A stretch of DNA of 64,000 nucleotides from an uncultured Prevotellaceae bacterium (GCA_902792635.1 CADBAG010000007.1:62001-126000); one strand, 5' to 3'; positions 14,457 through 24,701 are shown, counted from the first letter of the stretch. Notes: a model not told the origin generated them from the letters alone. Translations and numbers: made by a program.

Positions 14457-16352
14457 TTATGACTGTTTTTCTGTTTCAAGATGATACCAAAATAGTTCGC
14501 TTCTTGATTTTATCTCAAAGAAGAAACTTTGATCGTTTCTGCTATCATCATCTGCACAACTGAAATATATCTTATTATCTACCAAGTCTATGTTAGTGAC
14601 CATGACATTGGCAGACCTAGCAAGGGCTCTATTACCATTAGTGTCATATTCGGGGAGGTATGGAGTAGCAATCACATGGATTCCGTTACTATTGAACTTC
14701 CACGATGATGGCATGGTGATGCAATAGTATCCTATCCCGAGCCTTGTGACAGAAAGCGTTAAACCGTCATAGGACTCATAGTCAATGTTAATAGACCACT
14801 TGCTACTTGAATAGGTCACTTCGACTACACCATAAGCAAGCACTCCTATGGGCATTCCGTGGCACTTTCCGAGAGAGCCAAAGACACCCCTACGCATGAC
14901 TTGCCAATGGTCAAAGGTTCCATTGAGGCCCATGCCAAGTAACTCCACATACGTTCTGCCTAATAGATAGAAGTGTCCAGTTATAGCCTTGCCAACCTCA
15001 GTGTATACAGTGCAATTACTTAGAGTAATATCAAGGTTTCCGCCATTCTTGGCGAATATCTTAATGGTTCTTCCAATGTCGTTTGGAGTGCCAGTTAACG
15101 TAGCTCCGAACAAAGCCCATCCACTGGTGGTTTCTGCAATGTAGTTATCGCAATTAACTCCCTCAAGACTATTCTTAGCTTCTTGGAAGGCTGAGCGCAT
15201 TGAACCTTCAAGGTTAATATTTGTCAACTCTGAATTCTGCACCTTAATGCTATCGAACGTACCAGTCTTGCAAGTGAGACTTCCATCTTGCGCATCGAAA
15301 ACGATATTGTTACCGTCTTTGTCATACATCTGTATGCCCTCGGCAATAAGATTCTTGATAATGGCTTTCTTGGCAAGAAGCAGTGAAGTGGCTACAATCT
15401 CAATCTTCTCGTCTACCTTCCAGTTGGTGCTATCATTGGATGGTGCAAGCGATGAAGCCGATTTCGTATGCGTGGTGATGCAAGAATAGTAGTTCTTATC
15501 GCTTGAATCATATACAGTGTCTTTGTATTTATCGCCATTAGCAGAGTTGCCTGCAAAGAACTTATACCCTTCTGCAACGTCTTGCCATATCTGAGGGCCA
15601 CGCACAGAAGGGCCTTGCAGTCCTTGTATGCCCTGTATACCATCAGCGACTGTCTTGATGGGGATAGATTGCTCATAGTCTACTCCATCAAGACTAACCT
15701 TGAAAGTAATCTCGCCAGTAGGCACATTGTTTGCAGAAACCTTAAACTGAACTTGGTTCTTGTTTCCATTACTATCTGAGGGTTGGAGTATAGTGTACTC
15801 ATCAACTCCCAAAGGCAAACTGAAATCATACATTCCAAAGGACGTATTTTTCTTCTTACCTCTTTTTACTGACACATCAACCACATAGTAGGCATCGTCA
15901 CTCTGTTTCTTGTGCAGGATGGCAGATGGCGACAAAGAGACTTGCACTGCGCTCTGACCATCCTTAGACACTGGTATGGTCTTGCGCGCTATGATGGTAG
16001 AATCGTTTACATTGTCATGCGAAACGAGTTTGGAGATACAGAACTCGTATGCAGAGCAAGTGGTGTCGCTCTTAACGGAAATACCGCCAGTGTACGTCCA
16101 CCATTGGCTCCAAGTGCTACCTATAAGATAACGATAGTATATCTGATAAGTATCATTCTCAAAGCCTATAGGCTGGTCAGCAACACTAACGGTTGTTTTC
16201 TTGGAACGCTTGACATATCCACACGTCACCTTATATTGCGAGGGGGTGAGACTATCATCATCCCCTCTCGCAAAAGATAACGCCATAACGGACGGTACTA
16301 CGTCATAGACGTAGACCGACGGAATGTAATGTATGGTCGTTGACTTCATCAT
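14457..16352 (-). CDS. Tail fibre protein with collagen-like repeat
   Basis: This 631-residue protein has beta-rich N-terminal parts. A short collagen-like stretch (GIQGIQGLQGPSVRGP, near residues 238-253) is followed by a segment KYKDTVYDSSDKNYYSC, as seen in carbohydrate-binding modules. A possible beta-helix/chaperone-like part (KNLIAEGIQMYDKDGNNIVF, DSIKVQNSELTNINLEGSM) precedes the C-terminal domain. It is likely a host-contacting fibre. It lies just upstream of the probable DGR target protein and after three other tail proteins. The exact receptor is unknown. Confidence 0.75.
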   Translation of the reverse strand: MMKSTTIHYIPSVYVYDVVPSVMALSFARGDDDSLTPSQYKVTCGYVKRSKKTTVSVADQPIGFENDTYQIYYRYLIGSTWSQWWTYTGGISVKSDTTCSAYEFCISKLVSHDNVNDSTIIARKTIPVSKDGQSAVQVSLSPSAILHKKQSDDAYYVVDVSVKRGKKKNTSFGMYDFSLPLGVDEYTILQPSDSNGNKNQVQFKVSANNVPTGEITFKVSLDGVDYEQSIPIKTVADGIQGIQGLQGPSVRGPQIWQDVAEGYKFFAGNSANGDKYKDTVYDSSDKNYYSCITTHTKSASSLAPSNDSTNWKVDEKIEIVATSLLLAKKAIIKNLIAEGIQMYDKDGNNIVFDAQDGSLTCKTGTFDSIKVQNSELTNINLEGSMRSAFQEAKNSLEGVNCDNYIAETTSGWALFGATLTGTPNDIGRTIKIFAKNGGNLDITLSNCTVYTEVGKAITGHFYLLGRTYVELLGMGLNGTFDHWQVMRRGVFGSLGKCHGMPIGVLAYGVVEVTYSSSKWSINIDYESYDGLTLSVTRLGIGYYCITMPSSWKFNSNGIHVIATPYLPEYDTNGNRALARSANVMVTNIDLVDNKIYFSCADDDSRNDQSFFFEIKSRSELFWYHLETEKQS

Positions 16353-16354
16353 AG

Positions 16355-17440
16355 TTAGTCAACCGTCTCTACGTCAAGCGACACATCGTTGTACTGAGCT
16401 TGCATATACTTCATCGTAACGGTGAACGTGGTGAGTGCTTTCTTGCAATAGTCTGCATCGCTTGAGTTATTGTTCAGAATAACACCAGTGGCATCTGTAA
16501 CGGTGAAATAGAAGTTCTTATACAAGTCCGTTTCAGTTCCATCGCTTGAAGCAACCTTTGGCGTATATGTCACCGACTGCCTTGTGGAATCATCCTCATC
16601 AATGGTCTCGTCAGCAGGATTGGGGTGCAGATTGATAGTCCACGGGTCGCTTGCATCAGTAACACCTTGCTGATCATAGTAAGCTACAGAGTTGTAAGTG
16701 ATGGCAACACGATACATACCGTAGGAGTGCACATCCTCCTCTTTCACTGTATACGTGCGGCTTGTGGCTCCAACAATAGCCACCCATGCACCTCCGCTCA
16801 TCTTATACCACTGATAAGATAATTTTCCGCTAACGGTATCAGTATACTCAGTGCCATTCAGATAGAAGTCTGCTCTTAATACTGCGGTACCGCCTTTCTC
16901 GGTGATGATGAAAGCGGACGTATCGGAAGGTGATGCGATGGTTGCTCTGAATCCGCTCTCCGAGTTGCCTTTGGTGATAGGAATGGTGAAAGATGCACCA
17001 ATCGTATCAGTCTGCTTGCCGCTTGACATAACGGCTTCCATTCTGATAACGGCAGACGTGAAGTTGGAAAGTTCTACAAGGTTCTTTACAATTCTCAAAC
17101 CATAGTAAAGCTCACCACTTTTGCTATCGGGCGCGATCTTCTCAAACGCACCATCAAAGTTGGATGATGTCGTTCCGGCAGAGAAATCTATCTTTGTACC
17201 GTTGAAATAATAGACGACTGCATCGGGGGTGGAAATACCTTCGGCTTTGCGTGAGCTTGTGACATACAGATTAAGTCTCGGCTTCGTCTTAGTGAAGTCG
17301 GGGCCTACCCCTACGGCCTTGCCGTTAACGTTGTCTTGGTAGTTCTGAAAGAGGTCTCCCGAAGGTGACACGATGGTAACTGTGAAAGTTCCAAGTCTCT
17401 TATTGAACTTGATTTTGGTTGACGCTTGTGCTATACTCAT
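16355..17440 (-). CDS. Tail structural protein with Ig-like segment
   Basis: This 361-residue protein is beta-rich, with an Ig-like stretch (KLSYQWYKMSGGAWVAIVGA, then YTVKEEDVHSYGMYRVAI) around residues 207-250. Ig-like domains are common on phage tail surfaces. It overlaps its upstream neighbour by four bases (ATGA type), which points to translational coupling in the tail-fibre operon. Its precise role is not recognised. Confidence 0.68.
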   Translation of the reverse strand: MSIAQASTKIKFNKRLGTFTVTIVSPSGDLFQNYQDNVNGKAVGVGPDFTKTKPRLNLYVTSSRKAEGISTPDAVVYYFNGTKIDFSAGTTSSNFDGAFEKIAPDSKSGELYYGLRIVKNLVELSNFTSAVIRMEAVMSSGKQTDTIGASFTIPITKGNSESGFRATIASPSDTSAFIITEKGGTAVLRADFYLNGTEYTDTVSGKLSYQWYKMSGGAWVAIVGATSRTYTVKEEDVHSYGMYRVAITYNSVAYYDQQGVTDASDPWTINLHPNPADETIDEDDSTRQSVTYTPKVASSDGTETDLYKNFYFTVTDATGVILNNNSSDADYCKKALTTFTVTMKYMQAQYNDVSLDVETVD

Positions 17441-17802
17441 ACTGTAGCCTCGCTTTCTTTATTATCGGTTGATGTATTGGTATCATCAGAAGCGGTTGCC
17501 TCCTTAGCAGAGGATGAGCTATCTGTGCTCACTCCACTTTCGCTAACAGACGTTTCCTTGCTTCCATAGATGTCGTTAGTCGGGTCATTGAGAGGAATAG
17601 ACGATTTACCTCTCTGCTCGCTCTTTGCTTCCTCGGGTGTGATGGCAACGGAGCCAGTCTGAGTGAGCGCATCATTGAGGTCATGGCTCACATCGTCCAT
17701 ATCACCCTCCCACAAAAGAAAGTTTCCGTCAGCCGTTACGGGTCTGTCGGAATCGTGGCCTAAGAGCTTTGCCACTTTAGGTGAAGTCTTGATGTAATAC
17801 AT
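17437..17802 (-). CDS. Small tail-region protein with Ser/Thr-rich tail
   Basis: This 121-residue protein has a structured first half (MYYIKTSPKVAKLLGHDSDR, NFLLWEGDM) and a low-complexity acidic, Ser/Thr-rich second half (KETSVSESGVSTDSSSSAKE and on). The N-terminal pattern of reading a residue state and DGNFLLWEGDM is seen in small proteins between tail genes of Bacteroides phages. The function is unknown. It overlaps the 16355 gene by four bases. Confidence 0.6.
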   Translation of the reverse strand: MYYIKTSPKVAKLLGHDSDRPVTADGNFLLWEGDMDDVSHDLNDALTQTGSVAITPEEAKSEQRGKSSIPLNDPTNDIYGSKETSVSESGVSTDSSSSAKEATASDDTNTSTDNKESEATV

Positions 17803-17813
17803 ATCTTCTTATT

Positions 17814-19004
17814 TTAATGAATCAATATCGGTGTTCCTTCGGAATCTACAATAACGTTACCATCTTTGTCAGTCCACGCTCCAAGAGCCTTGCGGTCTTT
17901 GAGGTCGAAACCTAACATACCTCCGTATTGAGAATCCATGTTGAGTTCAATGTCAGGCTCCAGTCCATGGTCTGCAAGGGAGTAGCTGAGGTTTGCGCTC
18001 GCATTATTCTTGGCAGTGTACCACAACGCAAGTAGCTCTTTCTCAATGTCCACGGACTCATCGATGCCTTTAGCATAGCCTATTGGGTGGGCTTCATTGT
18101 ATCCATAGGGAATTCTATCAACGACAGATTTCCAATCGGGTTCAAAAGGCGGTATCACCCTTGCAAAAGCGACATCCTTACTCGGCAGTCCGCTATAATC
18201 ATCATTCTTAACGGTTACACCTGCAAGAACACCAACGCATCTGAGATAGCAAATATCGCCAGTCAGAGACATATCTACGGTGCATGAAAGGGTATCGTCA
18301 GACACGGTCATATCATAGTCGGTGAGAGCGTCAGAACCTATCTTATGCCAATCGTTGAAAGCGTCCTTTTTGAGCCATACAAACTTTACCTTGCTACTGT
18401 CAGTGGTGAGGTTGGAGCCTATACGCATGGCAGCATGAACTATTTGCGTCGAAACTGCTCCTTTTGCCAATGGGTCGTATTTCACAACGCTATCAGTGTC
18501 AAGTTCTACGGTCTTTCTCTCTGAAATGGTCGTGGTGTTGATGAGGTGCGATTCGTTGATTTTGTACACCTCTTTAGTGCGAGGGTCAACATACTGCGCC
18601 TTGACACGGACTGTGAGGGGCTTTGTAGGAGAGACGTTCTTCTTAACGATGATAAGTCCTGCCTGCGTGCCACTTCTCACGCAAGTGTAGTTCTTGTCGC
18701 TATCTTGAATCTCGGTCTCTACTCCGTTCTCAATGGCAAAGAACTGAACGTTGGCGAGCTTGTCATTGATAGGGCCTTGCGACAGTATTCCGTCTAAGTC
18801 CATCTGCGATACTTGGAGGGGGATTTTAAGATGAGTGTCTGACGTTACATTACCTTTGTCGTCCACATCCTCATGGGTGTAGTCGGGGGTATAGGTATTA
18901 GTGTCGGCATTGTATGTCTGTCTGTCCGGCACACTGCCTCCGACAAGGAAGCTGCTTGTTATCCTTAACGGACGAAAGTTAAAATCAAATCGTCTTGTTT
19001 TCAT
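17814..19004 (-). CDS. Phage tail protein of unknown role
   Basis: This 396-residue, beta-rich protein has FNFRPLRITSSFLVGGS near the N-terminus and repeated Ig-like-sized sections (TYTPDYTHEDVDDKGNVTSD, CTVDMSLTGDICYLRCVGVL). It lies in the fibre block between the 524-residue and the small Ser-rich protein. The sequence suggests a tail surface or baseplate component, but I recognise no defined family. Confidence 0.62.
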   Translation of the reverse strand: MKTRRFDFNFRPLRITSSFLVGGSVPDRQTYNADTNTYTPDYTHEDVDDKGNVTSDTHLKIPLQVSQMDLDGILSQGPINDKLANVQFFAIENGVETEIQDSDKNYTCVRSGTQAGLIIVKKNVSPTKPLTVRVKAQYVDPRTKEVYKINESHLINTTTISERKTVELDTDSVVKYDPLAKGAVSTQIVHAAMRIGSNLTTDSSKVKFVWLKKDAFNDWHKIGSDALTDYDMTVSDDTLSCTVDMSLTGDICYLRCVGVLAGVTVKNDDYSGLPSKDVAFARVIPPFEPDWKSVVDRIPYGYNEAHPIGYAKGIDESVDIEKELLALWYTAKNNASANLSYSLADHGLEPDIELNMDSQYGGMLGFDLKDRKALGAWTDKDGNVIVDSEGTPILIH

Positions 19005-19019
19005 ATCTAATCAATTTTG

Positions 19020-20594
19020 TCATTTCTCGTATGTTGCAGTGGCAGTCATACCGTCTCTAAGAGTGGCAGTGGCCATGAACTTTATGCTCTTAGGGATATA
19101 GCCGTTGAAATCCATATCAGCCTCGGTCAGAACAATACTCTTACCACTGTTGGCATGGTTGACCGCCCACAAATTGTCAGAGGCGGCGCGCTCGTTTCCG
19201 TCTGCATCCACGGAATATCTCGTCCATGCAACATCAGTATCCTTAATATCTTTGGTAACATCTTGGTTGTAGAGCGTGCAGACAAGATGCAGGGGGATAT
19301 TGATATTCTCGGGGTCTACAACTTGGTCTGTTCCTTCCTCAAACTCGGCAGTGAAGTTAGGGTTGCCCTCTATCATTGCCCAGTCGGTGTTGTTCCATGC
19401 AGGGGCGGTGGTAGTCAGATTCTTGCAGCAACGCCATTTGCAACCATAATACCACACGTCAGAGGTCTCATACACACCAGTGTCAGGATTGGTGGCTTCG
19501 CAGTAGTACTTGCCTCCTTGCACAAACTGACCCTCATCAACATAGTTCGGCTCTCGCTTCATCGTCCACTTGTTGATGCGGATGATGTCTCGTGTGACTA
19601 TGCCGGGCGCGTATAAGTAATCTATTCCGTCAATCAGTGGCAGAGGATTACCATTCTCGTCAGTGATGGACTTCACAAACTCGGGTAGGGTGCCAATGAC
19701 AGAGCCATAGTTCTCTTTGCCAATAATCGGCTTGGTGACATTGACAAGATGCACTATCCTACCCTCATTGGAGGAGAGATAGAAGCAAGACTGCAACGCT
19801 GTGTCTGTCTGGTGCCCCCAGCGCGAAATTTTCATCAACGAACACGGAGGATAGTTCTTGCCCGCAGGTGTATCACTATCAGCGTACATAGACACTTCGA
19901 TGTAGTTGTTAGCCGTGTTCACTGAGTTCACTCTGAACCATGCCGTGTAATACGTGCCGCTGCCTTTCGCAAGGGTGTTCATTATGGCCCTCAAAACAGA
20001 ACCTTCCTTGATAGCAGTGAAGTAACCATCCCATTTCCTTTTGAGGTGCAGCCCATACGTTCCATCGCCTATGTTGTCAACGGTGTCAATGGTGTCTGTT
20101 TCGGTGAAAACTTGGTCACCTTCGAGAGCCGCCAGGCGGTTAACGATAAGCTCAAGAGCCTCTATGGATGAGCGAGAACGGATGCTCTCAAACTCGGCAT
20201 TACCTTTACTGTCAACACGACCGCCTGTGCCTGTGAGGATGCCCTGTGTGAAGTCACCGAAATCGGCATTCCCCTTGACCTTGGAGCCGCCCATCGTCAA
20301 GGTGTAGGCCGTCTCATCGTCCTTGTCTTTGCGAAGAAATACGTCCTTCAGAGACTCATTGGCATTGGCGATCCATGCCCGTATGGTGTTCCACACCGAG
20401 CTGCCTCCGTCGAGTTCCTTGGCCGAAGAAGCATGGGCGGACTCATCAGCGCGCTGGGCATGGGCGGCCTCATCAGCATTGATGGCGTGCTGAGCCTCTC
20501 CGTTACCGCCCACCACGGTAGTGCCGTTCTGTACACCGCCGTTTACGGCGGTGTCTCCGCTTCTTTTTCTCTTTATGATATCAACCTCGATCAT
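19020..20594 (-). CDS. Tail protein with Ala/His/Glu-rich N-terminal repeats
   Basis: This 524-residue protein has N-terminal residues about 30-60 with short repeats of the type NADEAAHAQRADESAHASSA, likely a trimerising stem. It then has a beta-rich part with WFRVNSVNTANNYIEVSMYA and MKISRWGHQTDTALQSCFYL, resembling fibre proteins that attach to the tail tip. Position right after the 892-residue tip protein suggests a baseplate-linked fibre. No enzymatic motif is seen. Confidence 0.68.
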   Translation of the reverse strand: MIEVDIIKRKRSGDTAVNGGVQNGTTVVGGNGEAQHAINADEAAHAQRADESAHASSAKELDGGSSVWNTIRAWIANANESLKDVFLRKDKDDETAYTLTMGGSKVKGNADFGDFTQGILTGTGGRVDSKGNAEFESIRSRSSIEALELIVNRLAALEGDQVFTETDTIDTVDNIGDGTYGLHLKRKWDGYFTAIKEGSVLRAIMNTLAKGSGTYYTAWFRVNSVNTANNYIEVSMYADSDTPAGKNYPPCSLMKISRWGHQTDTALQSCFYLSSNEGRIVHLVNVTKPIIGKENYGSVIGTLPEFVKSITDENGNPLPLIDGIDYLYAPGIVTRDIIRINKWTMKREPNYVDEGQFVQGGKYYCEATNPDTGVYETSDVWYYGCKWRCCKNLTTTAPAWNNTDWAMIEGNPNFTAEFEEGTDQVVDPENINIPLHLVCTLYNQDVTKDIKDTDVAWTRYSVDADGNERAASDNLWAVNHANSGKSIVLTEADMDFNGYIPKSIKFMATATLRDGMTATATYEK

Positions 20595-20624
20595 GGAGTG
20601 CTTTCTATAATATCAGCAGTATTG

Positions 20625-23303
20625 TTAATAAGTCTCTTCCAACGACAAGTTCTCCGTTCCGTCCATAAGGTTCCTTCCAACGCTTCTCACGTAGAAGTTC
20701 TTCCCCAATGCCGCATGCTGGTATAGCGGCAATGGCCATGTAAGAGCCTCATCATCGATGACGTTCTGAGTGAGTATAATCCTTGGCTGATGCAGCTCGT
20801 CATAATAATGGCTCACATACAGTTTCTCGGGTTTCCCGCTCTCTCCGGAAATCTTATCATCGATATTCAGCAAAGCCACCCCGTTAGGACCGACAACTGA
20901 TGTATACATCATTTTCCCGCTCAAGCCGTAGGCGCTCATTTCGTCGGAGGTAAAGCCGGAATGCACAAGGAATTCCAGGTCATCTTTCTTGTTATAGAAA
21001 GTATGGCTGCAACGGCTCATGTAAACAATATCGCTATCCCCGTCATCAGCAACGTCAGAGTATAACTTCACCGAGAAGTCTTTAATCAAGATATCACTCA
21101 CATGCGCCATCAATGGAATATTGCTCGTGCCGTATTTCGTATGTCTGAACATGGTATGGTGGCGGGTCACATGGTAGTCAGCCCATACCGGGTTATCGAT
21201 GCCCAATATCTGGAAGATCATCTTACCGTGAAGCTTGGCGTCGTAAGGCAGAGGTATGGCCATACCCTTGTCCGCACTGATGTTTGTATCATAGTCAAAG
21301 TTAGAAGCAACATTGAAGTCTGTACCAATCAGCTTGTCACCGATCTTGGGATTGATGCCGATGGTGAACGTTTGCTGGAGATAAGCATCGATACCGTCCT
21401 GCGTGTTTCCGCCGCACTCGGCAAGCGTCTTATAAGTCTGCCAGGAGAAAGCGTCCACGCCCCCTTGCTTGCTGCGATCCTCTACGAGTACCATGTCGCC
21501 GATCCTCAGCATGCACCACAGGATATCCACCTTCTCTACCGTGTCCTTGCCGTCCGATGTCTTGTATTCGTACAATTCAGGGCCGTCTTGCGTATAAGGT
21601 ACATAACCCTTTCTTGTTCCTGTCTGAGCACCTTTCTTCCACCATTCAAAAGCAAGATAGCGCCCATGCTTGTCCACACGGCTTGGAGAGACCCCTGCTA
21701 ATATGCCGGCCCGCCCATCGAGAATAGAAAGATTATTGTCCTTAACATAATTGTTCCAGAAATCATCGCCCGACGAATACTTACGCACTTTCTCCACCTC
21801 AAAGGATGTATCCATGATCGGGCAAAGCGTAAGTGTTCCATCAATGACAAGATAGTTATGATATCCCTCGCCTGATACATCAGCAACCGATGGGGAGTAT
21901 ACGGCCGTAGAGTCTCCTCCCTCATAGCTCATGAGCGGCATAGCTGCTTTAATGGCATCGTCTGTCGGATAGTGTCCGGTATTGGTATCATCTTCATTGC
22001 CATTGACGGAAATAATAAGCTCATCCGTCATACTGATGGTCGTCTGCCTACTTGTATCCCCGGTGCCAGGCTTATGATCAAGCGTGCCAACTTGCACCAG
22101 CAGAGCGCCTAAGTTTGTTCTCAGTTTGTCCGTCACATCCTCAGGGTAAGCAGGATTGTCCTGTGTGCTGTCCTTTATGGCAGCAGCTACCCAGTCCGTC
22201 ACCTCACTCAGCTCTCCCTTGACCGTATCGATGCCCGACCCGCTGCCTATCTTCCAGTACACATTGCGCATAACCCTTATGAGCCAGTCTTTCCATGCCT
22301 GACTATTATAGCCACTGTCGCTATGCCCTTTGATAAGATCAAAGAAAGCACGGGCCGGCTCTACCTTGTTTCCATCGGCAGCATATTCGGTAACATAGTA
22401 CTGTCTTCCGCCCATAGCCGGTATTCGTCCGCTGCTGTCAAGTGGTGATTTTATGACCGTATCATCGCCTTTAGGACTCACCGTAAGGCTGAGCTGATTG
22501 AACACTTCCTGAACGTCGAGCTGAGTATCCATATCAGCGACATTATCAGCAGAGAGAGTAATAGTCTTGTCGTTACCCTTTCTTATCGTCTCCCACGAGA
22601 AGATGTAGAACGAAGTGCCGATCTGCACGATATGGAGATCCAAGTACTTCATCAATGCTTCTAACACCTCCAAGTACGTCTTGCAGTCGTCGGCATCGTC
22701 ACCTAAGAATGCCATCGTGCTCACCGACAGAGACGTGAAAATAGCGGATGCCTCACCCCCTGGCAGTGCCCTTGACCCGTCATAGCTCAGACTGTAGTCC
22801 GTTCCTCCTGTTGCCACCTTCAGACACTCTTTGATCAGCGCGTCAAAGGTGCATAATGCCGTCTTCTCCCGCTCTGCGGTATACGTTGTTGAATCATTTA
22901 CTCCTCTGAATGGCGAATACTGCAACGATGACAAAGAATCGACGCACGAAAGCGAAAGGTCATCATACCGCTCGTTGAAAGGCTGCGAGAATGTCCTTGG
23001 TTCCAACCATCCGGAAAAGATAATGGCATCGCCTCTCTTTACCGTTACCGCTACGTCCTTATATTCCTTGGCGAACAGCTCCGGCACATACCTCAGTGCA
23101 TGCAGATTGATGGTGCAAGAGTGTTGCAGTACCGCATCGAGGCTGTCATTGATGGATCCGTCAATCGTCACAGCGTCCTCTGCTGCATACTCGAGGTCTG
23201 ACCCGGGTTCAATGCTGATATCGGCAGACGTCGACCCGGCAATGACAATGCTCACCGTGATCGTTGACCCCATCTTGTTAACAAAGCTTCCTTCTATCTT
23301 CAT
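20625..23303 (-). CDS. Large tail tip / hub protein
   Basis: This 892-residue protein is the largest of the tail block after the tape measure. The N-terminal 130 residues have SADISIEPGSDLEYAAEDAV and AVTVKRGDAIIFSGWLEPRT, the sort of oligosaccharide-binding/beta-sandwich sequence found in distal tail (tip) proteins. The middle contains KTYLEVLEALMKYLDLHIVQ, then FYIFSWETIRKG. It probably anchors the fibres and closes the tail. It begins the tail block that, unusually, follows the portal instead of the tape measure. Confidence 0.7.
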   Translation of the reverse strand: MKIEGSFVNKMGSTITVSIVIAGSTSADISIEPGSDLEYAAEDAVTIDGSINDSLDAVLQHSCTINLHALRYVPELFAKEYKDVAVTVKRGDAIIFSGWLEPRTFSQPFNERYDDLSLSCVDSLSSLQYSPFRGVNDSTTYTAEREKTALCTFDALIKECLKVATGGTDYSLSYDGSRALPGGEASAIFTSLSVSTMAFLGDDADDCKTYLEVLEALMKYLDLHIVQIGTSFYIFSWETIRKGNDKTITLSADNVADMDTQLDVQEVFNQLSLTVSPKGDDTVIKSPLDSSGRIPAMGGRQYYVTEYAADGNKVEPARAFFDLIKGHSDSGYNSQAWKDWLIRVMRNVYWKIGSGSGIDTVKGELSEVTDWVAAAIKDSTQDNPAYPEDVTDKLRTNLGALLVQVGTLDHKPGTGDTSRQTTISMTDELIISVNGNEDDTNTGHYPTDDAIKAAMPLMSYEGGDSTAVYSPSVADVSGEGYHNYLVIDGTLTLCPIMDTSFEVEKVRKYSSGDDFWNNYVKDNNLSILDGRAGILAGVSPSRVDKHGRYLAFEWWKKGAQTGTRKGYVPYTQDGPELYEYKTSDGKDTVEKVDILWCMLRIGDMVLVEDRSKQGGVDAFSWQTYKTLAECGGNTQDGIDAYLQQTFTIGINPKIGDKLIGTDFNVASNFDYDTNISADKGMAIPLPYDAKLHGKMIFQILGIDNPVWADYHVTRHHTMFRHTKYGTSNIPLMAHVSDILIKDFSVKLYSDVADDGDSDIVYMSRCSHTFYNKKDDLEFLVHSGFTSDEMSAYGLSGKMMYTSVVGPNGVALLNIDDKISGESGKPEKLYVSHYYDELHQPRIILTQNVIDDEALTWPLPLYQHAALGKNFYVRSVGRNLMDGTENLSLEETY

Positions 23304-23362
23304 CGTTTATCTTCTTTCATTTACGTCTCTACCTTTCGTGTCTTTTGTGTCCTTCGTGGATC

Positions 23363-23390
23363 GTTCTGTGCGCTGCCCTTTAGGGAAGCG
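23363..23390 (+). repeat. Type I palindromic element after portal stop
   Basis: GTTCTGTG is followed by CGCTGCCC-TTTA-GGGAAGCG with one stem mismatch. On the minus strand it starts six bases past the portal stop at 23396. Confidence 0.8.
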
Positions 23391-23395
23391 ACCGC

Positions 23396-24664
23396 CTACT
23401 CCTGGCTGCTCGGGTCGTTCTGCTTCTGGTTGTTAGACCCGTTCTTATTAGGGTCAGGCTGCTGCTGTGCTTGCTTAGCATCCAGTGGCTTATCAATGGG
23501 CACGAGGTTGCTCTGAATAAACGCCTGGTCTCCTCCATCAATCGGCTCAAAGTCAAGATCGCGCCTGATGTCGTTGCTTGTGATTGCTCCAAGCTGATAG
23601 AGTTTCGTATACCACTCAGCCAACGCCGCTTTATCTGTCCGGATGACCTTGGCAGTGTTGAACTTGATCTCGTAGTGGTATTTCTCACTTGGAAGGAAGA
23701 TCTTGCGCCACATCTCAAGTTCAATGCGCGTCAGCCATGGCTGCAACGTATCAGTGAGGAAGGAGAGCTGCGTTGCCTCAATGGTGGAGTAGCTGCTTTT
23801 GCTCAGATCGTATGCTTTCACGGGTGAAACGCCAAAGAACCTGCAGATATCCTCTACCTGATATTTGCGGGTTTCGAGCAACTGTGCCTGTTCAGGGTTC
23901 ACAGTGATGGGCTTATAGTCCATGTCGGCCTCCATGATCGCAACGCCATTGGGCTTTCCGGTCACCGGATCTGTCATCTTGTACCACGACTCAAGGAAGT
24001 CTTTCTTCTGCTGCTTTGTCAGCACGCGGTTCACCGACACGATACCGGATAGATTGGCACCGCCCTTGAAGAATCCTCTTGCATGGGCATCAGCGTCAGT
24101 GGCTAAGGTAATGGTGTTGAGCGCAAAGTCGAGTGTGGAGATGCCATGCTCTCCGTCTTTGGAAAAGTTGATGATATGCACCATGTCGCCCGGCTCTATC
24201 CACCCATACTTAGGATGAGCAAAAGCCATGATATGCTGATCGCTGTCGTCGACAATCGTCACCTGGGTAGCAGGAAGGAACTCAAGTGAGGTAGCATAGC
24301 CGTCCCTGTTGCGATGGATATAGGCATAGCCGTTGCCATGCATCAGCGTGGATATCATGATCTGCCACAAGAAATCATACCTGCTCATCCTCGCATTTGG
24401 CTCCGATGTGATGACCCCATAAGCCGGATAGTCGTTGGCACGATGCTTATACCCATCGTTGCCAATCTTCAGTACCTCGATAGGCAACTGAGCGATGGAA
24501 CTCGAAATCACGTCTACGCATCGGTACACGGCTGACAGTCTCAATGCCTGTCTGACCGATTTCCGGTTACTGTTACCAAAGAGCAGCCCAATGGAAGTAC
24601 CATCGCCAGGACTGGCAGAATCAATGGCGGCTGACCGCTTGAAAATCTTTGAAAAAATACTCAT
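23396..24664 (-). CDS. HK97-family portal protein
   Basis: This 422-residue protein is a clear HK97 portal. It has RQALRLSAVYRCVDVISSSI near residue 40-60, FLWQIMISTLMHGNGYAYI, then FGVSPVKAYDLSKSSYST and LTRIELEMWRK, followed by a Gln/Asn-rich C-terminal tail. It forms the ring through which DNA enters the capsid. Here it lies about 15 kb from protease and capsid genes, directly upstream of tail tip genes. A perfect 10-bp inverted repeat (24679-24701) lies 14 bases before its start. Confidence 0.93.
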   Translation of the reverse strand: MSIFSKIFKRSAAIDSASPGDGTSIGLLFGNSNRKSVRQALRLSAVYRCVDVISSSIAQLPIEVLKIGNDGYKHRANDYPAYGVITSEPNARMSRYDFLWQIMISTLMHGNGYAYIHRNRDGYATSLEFLPATQVTIVDDSDQHIMAFAHPKYGWIEPGDMVHIINFSKDGEHGISTLDFALNTITLATDADAHARGFFKGGANLSGIVSVNRVLTKQQKKDFLESWYKMTDPVTGKPNGVAIMEADMDYKPITVNPEQAQLLETRKYQVEDICRFFGVSPVKAYDLSKSSYSTIEATQLSFLTDTLQPWLTRIELEMWRKIFLPSEKYHYEIKFNTAKVIRTDKAALAEWYTKLYQLGAITSNDIRRDLDFEPIDGGDQAFIQSNLVPIDKPLDAKQAQQQPDPNKNGSNNQKQNDPSSQE

Positions 24665-24678
24665 ATCTTGCTCATTTT

Positions 24679-24701
24679 CTGTTTTTCTATCAGAAAAACA
24701 G
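24679..24701. promoter_or_regulatory. Perfect inverted repeat before portal
   Basis: CTGTTTTTCT-ATC-AGAAAAACAG is a perfect 10-bp palindrome with a 3-base centre, 14 bases upstream of the portal start. It could be an operator or an RNA hairpin covering the translation start of the first late gene. Confidence 0.5.
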
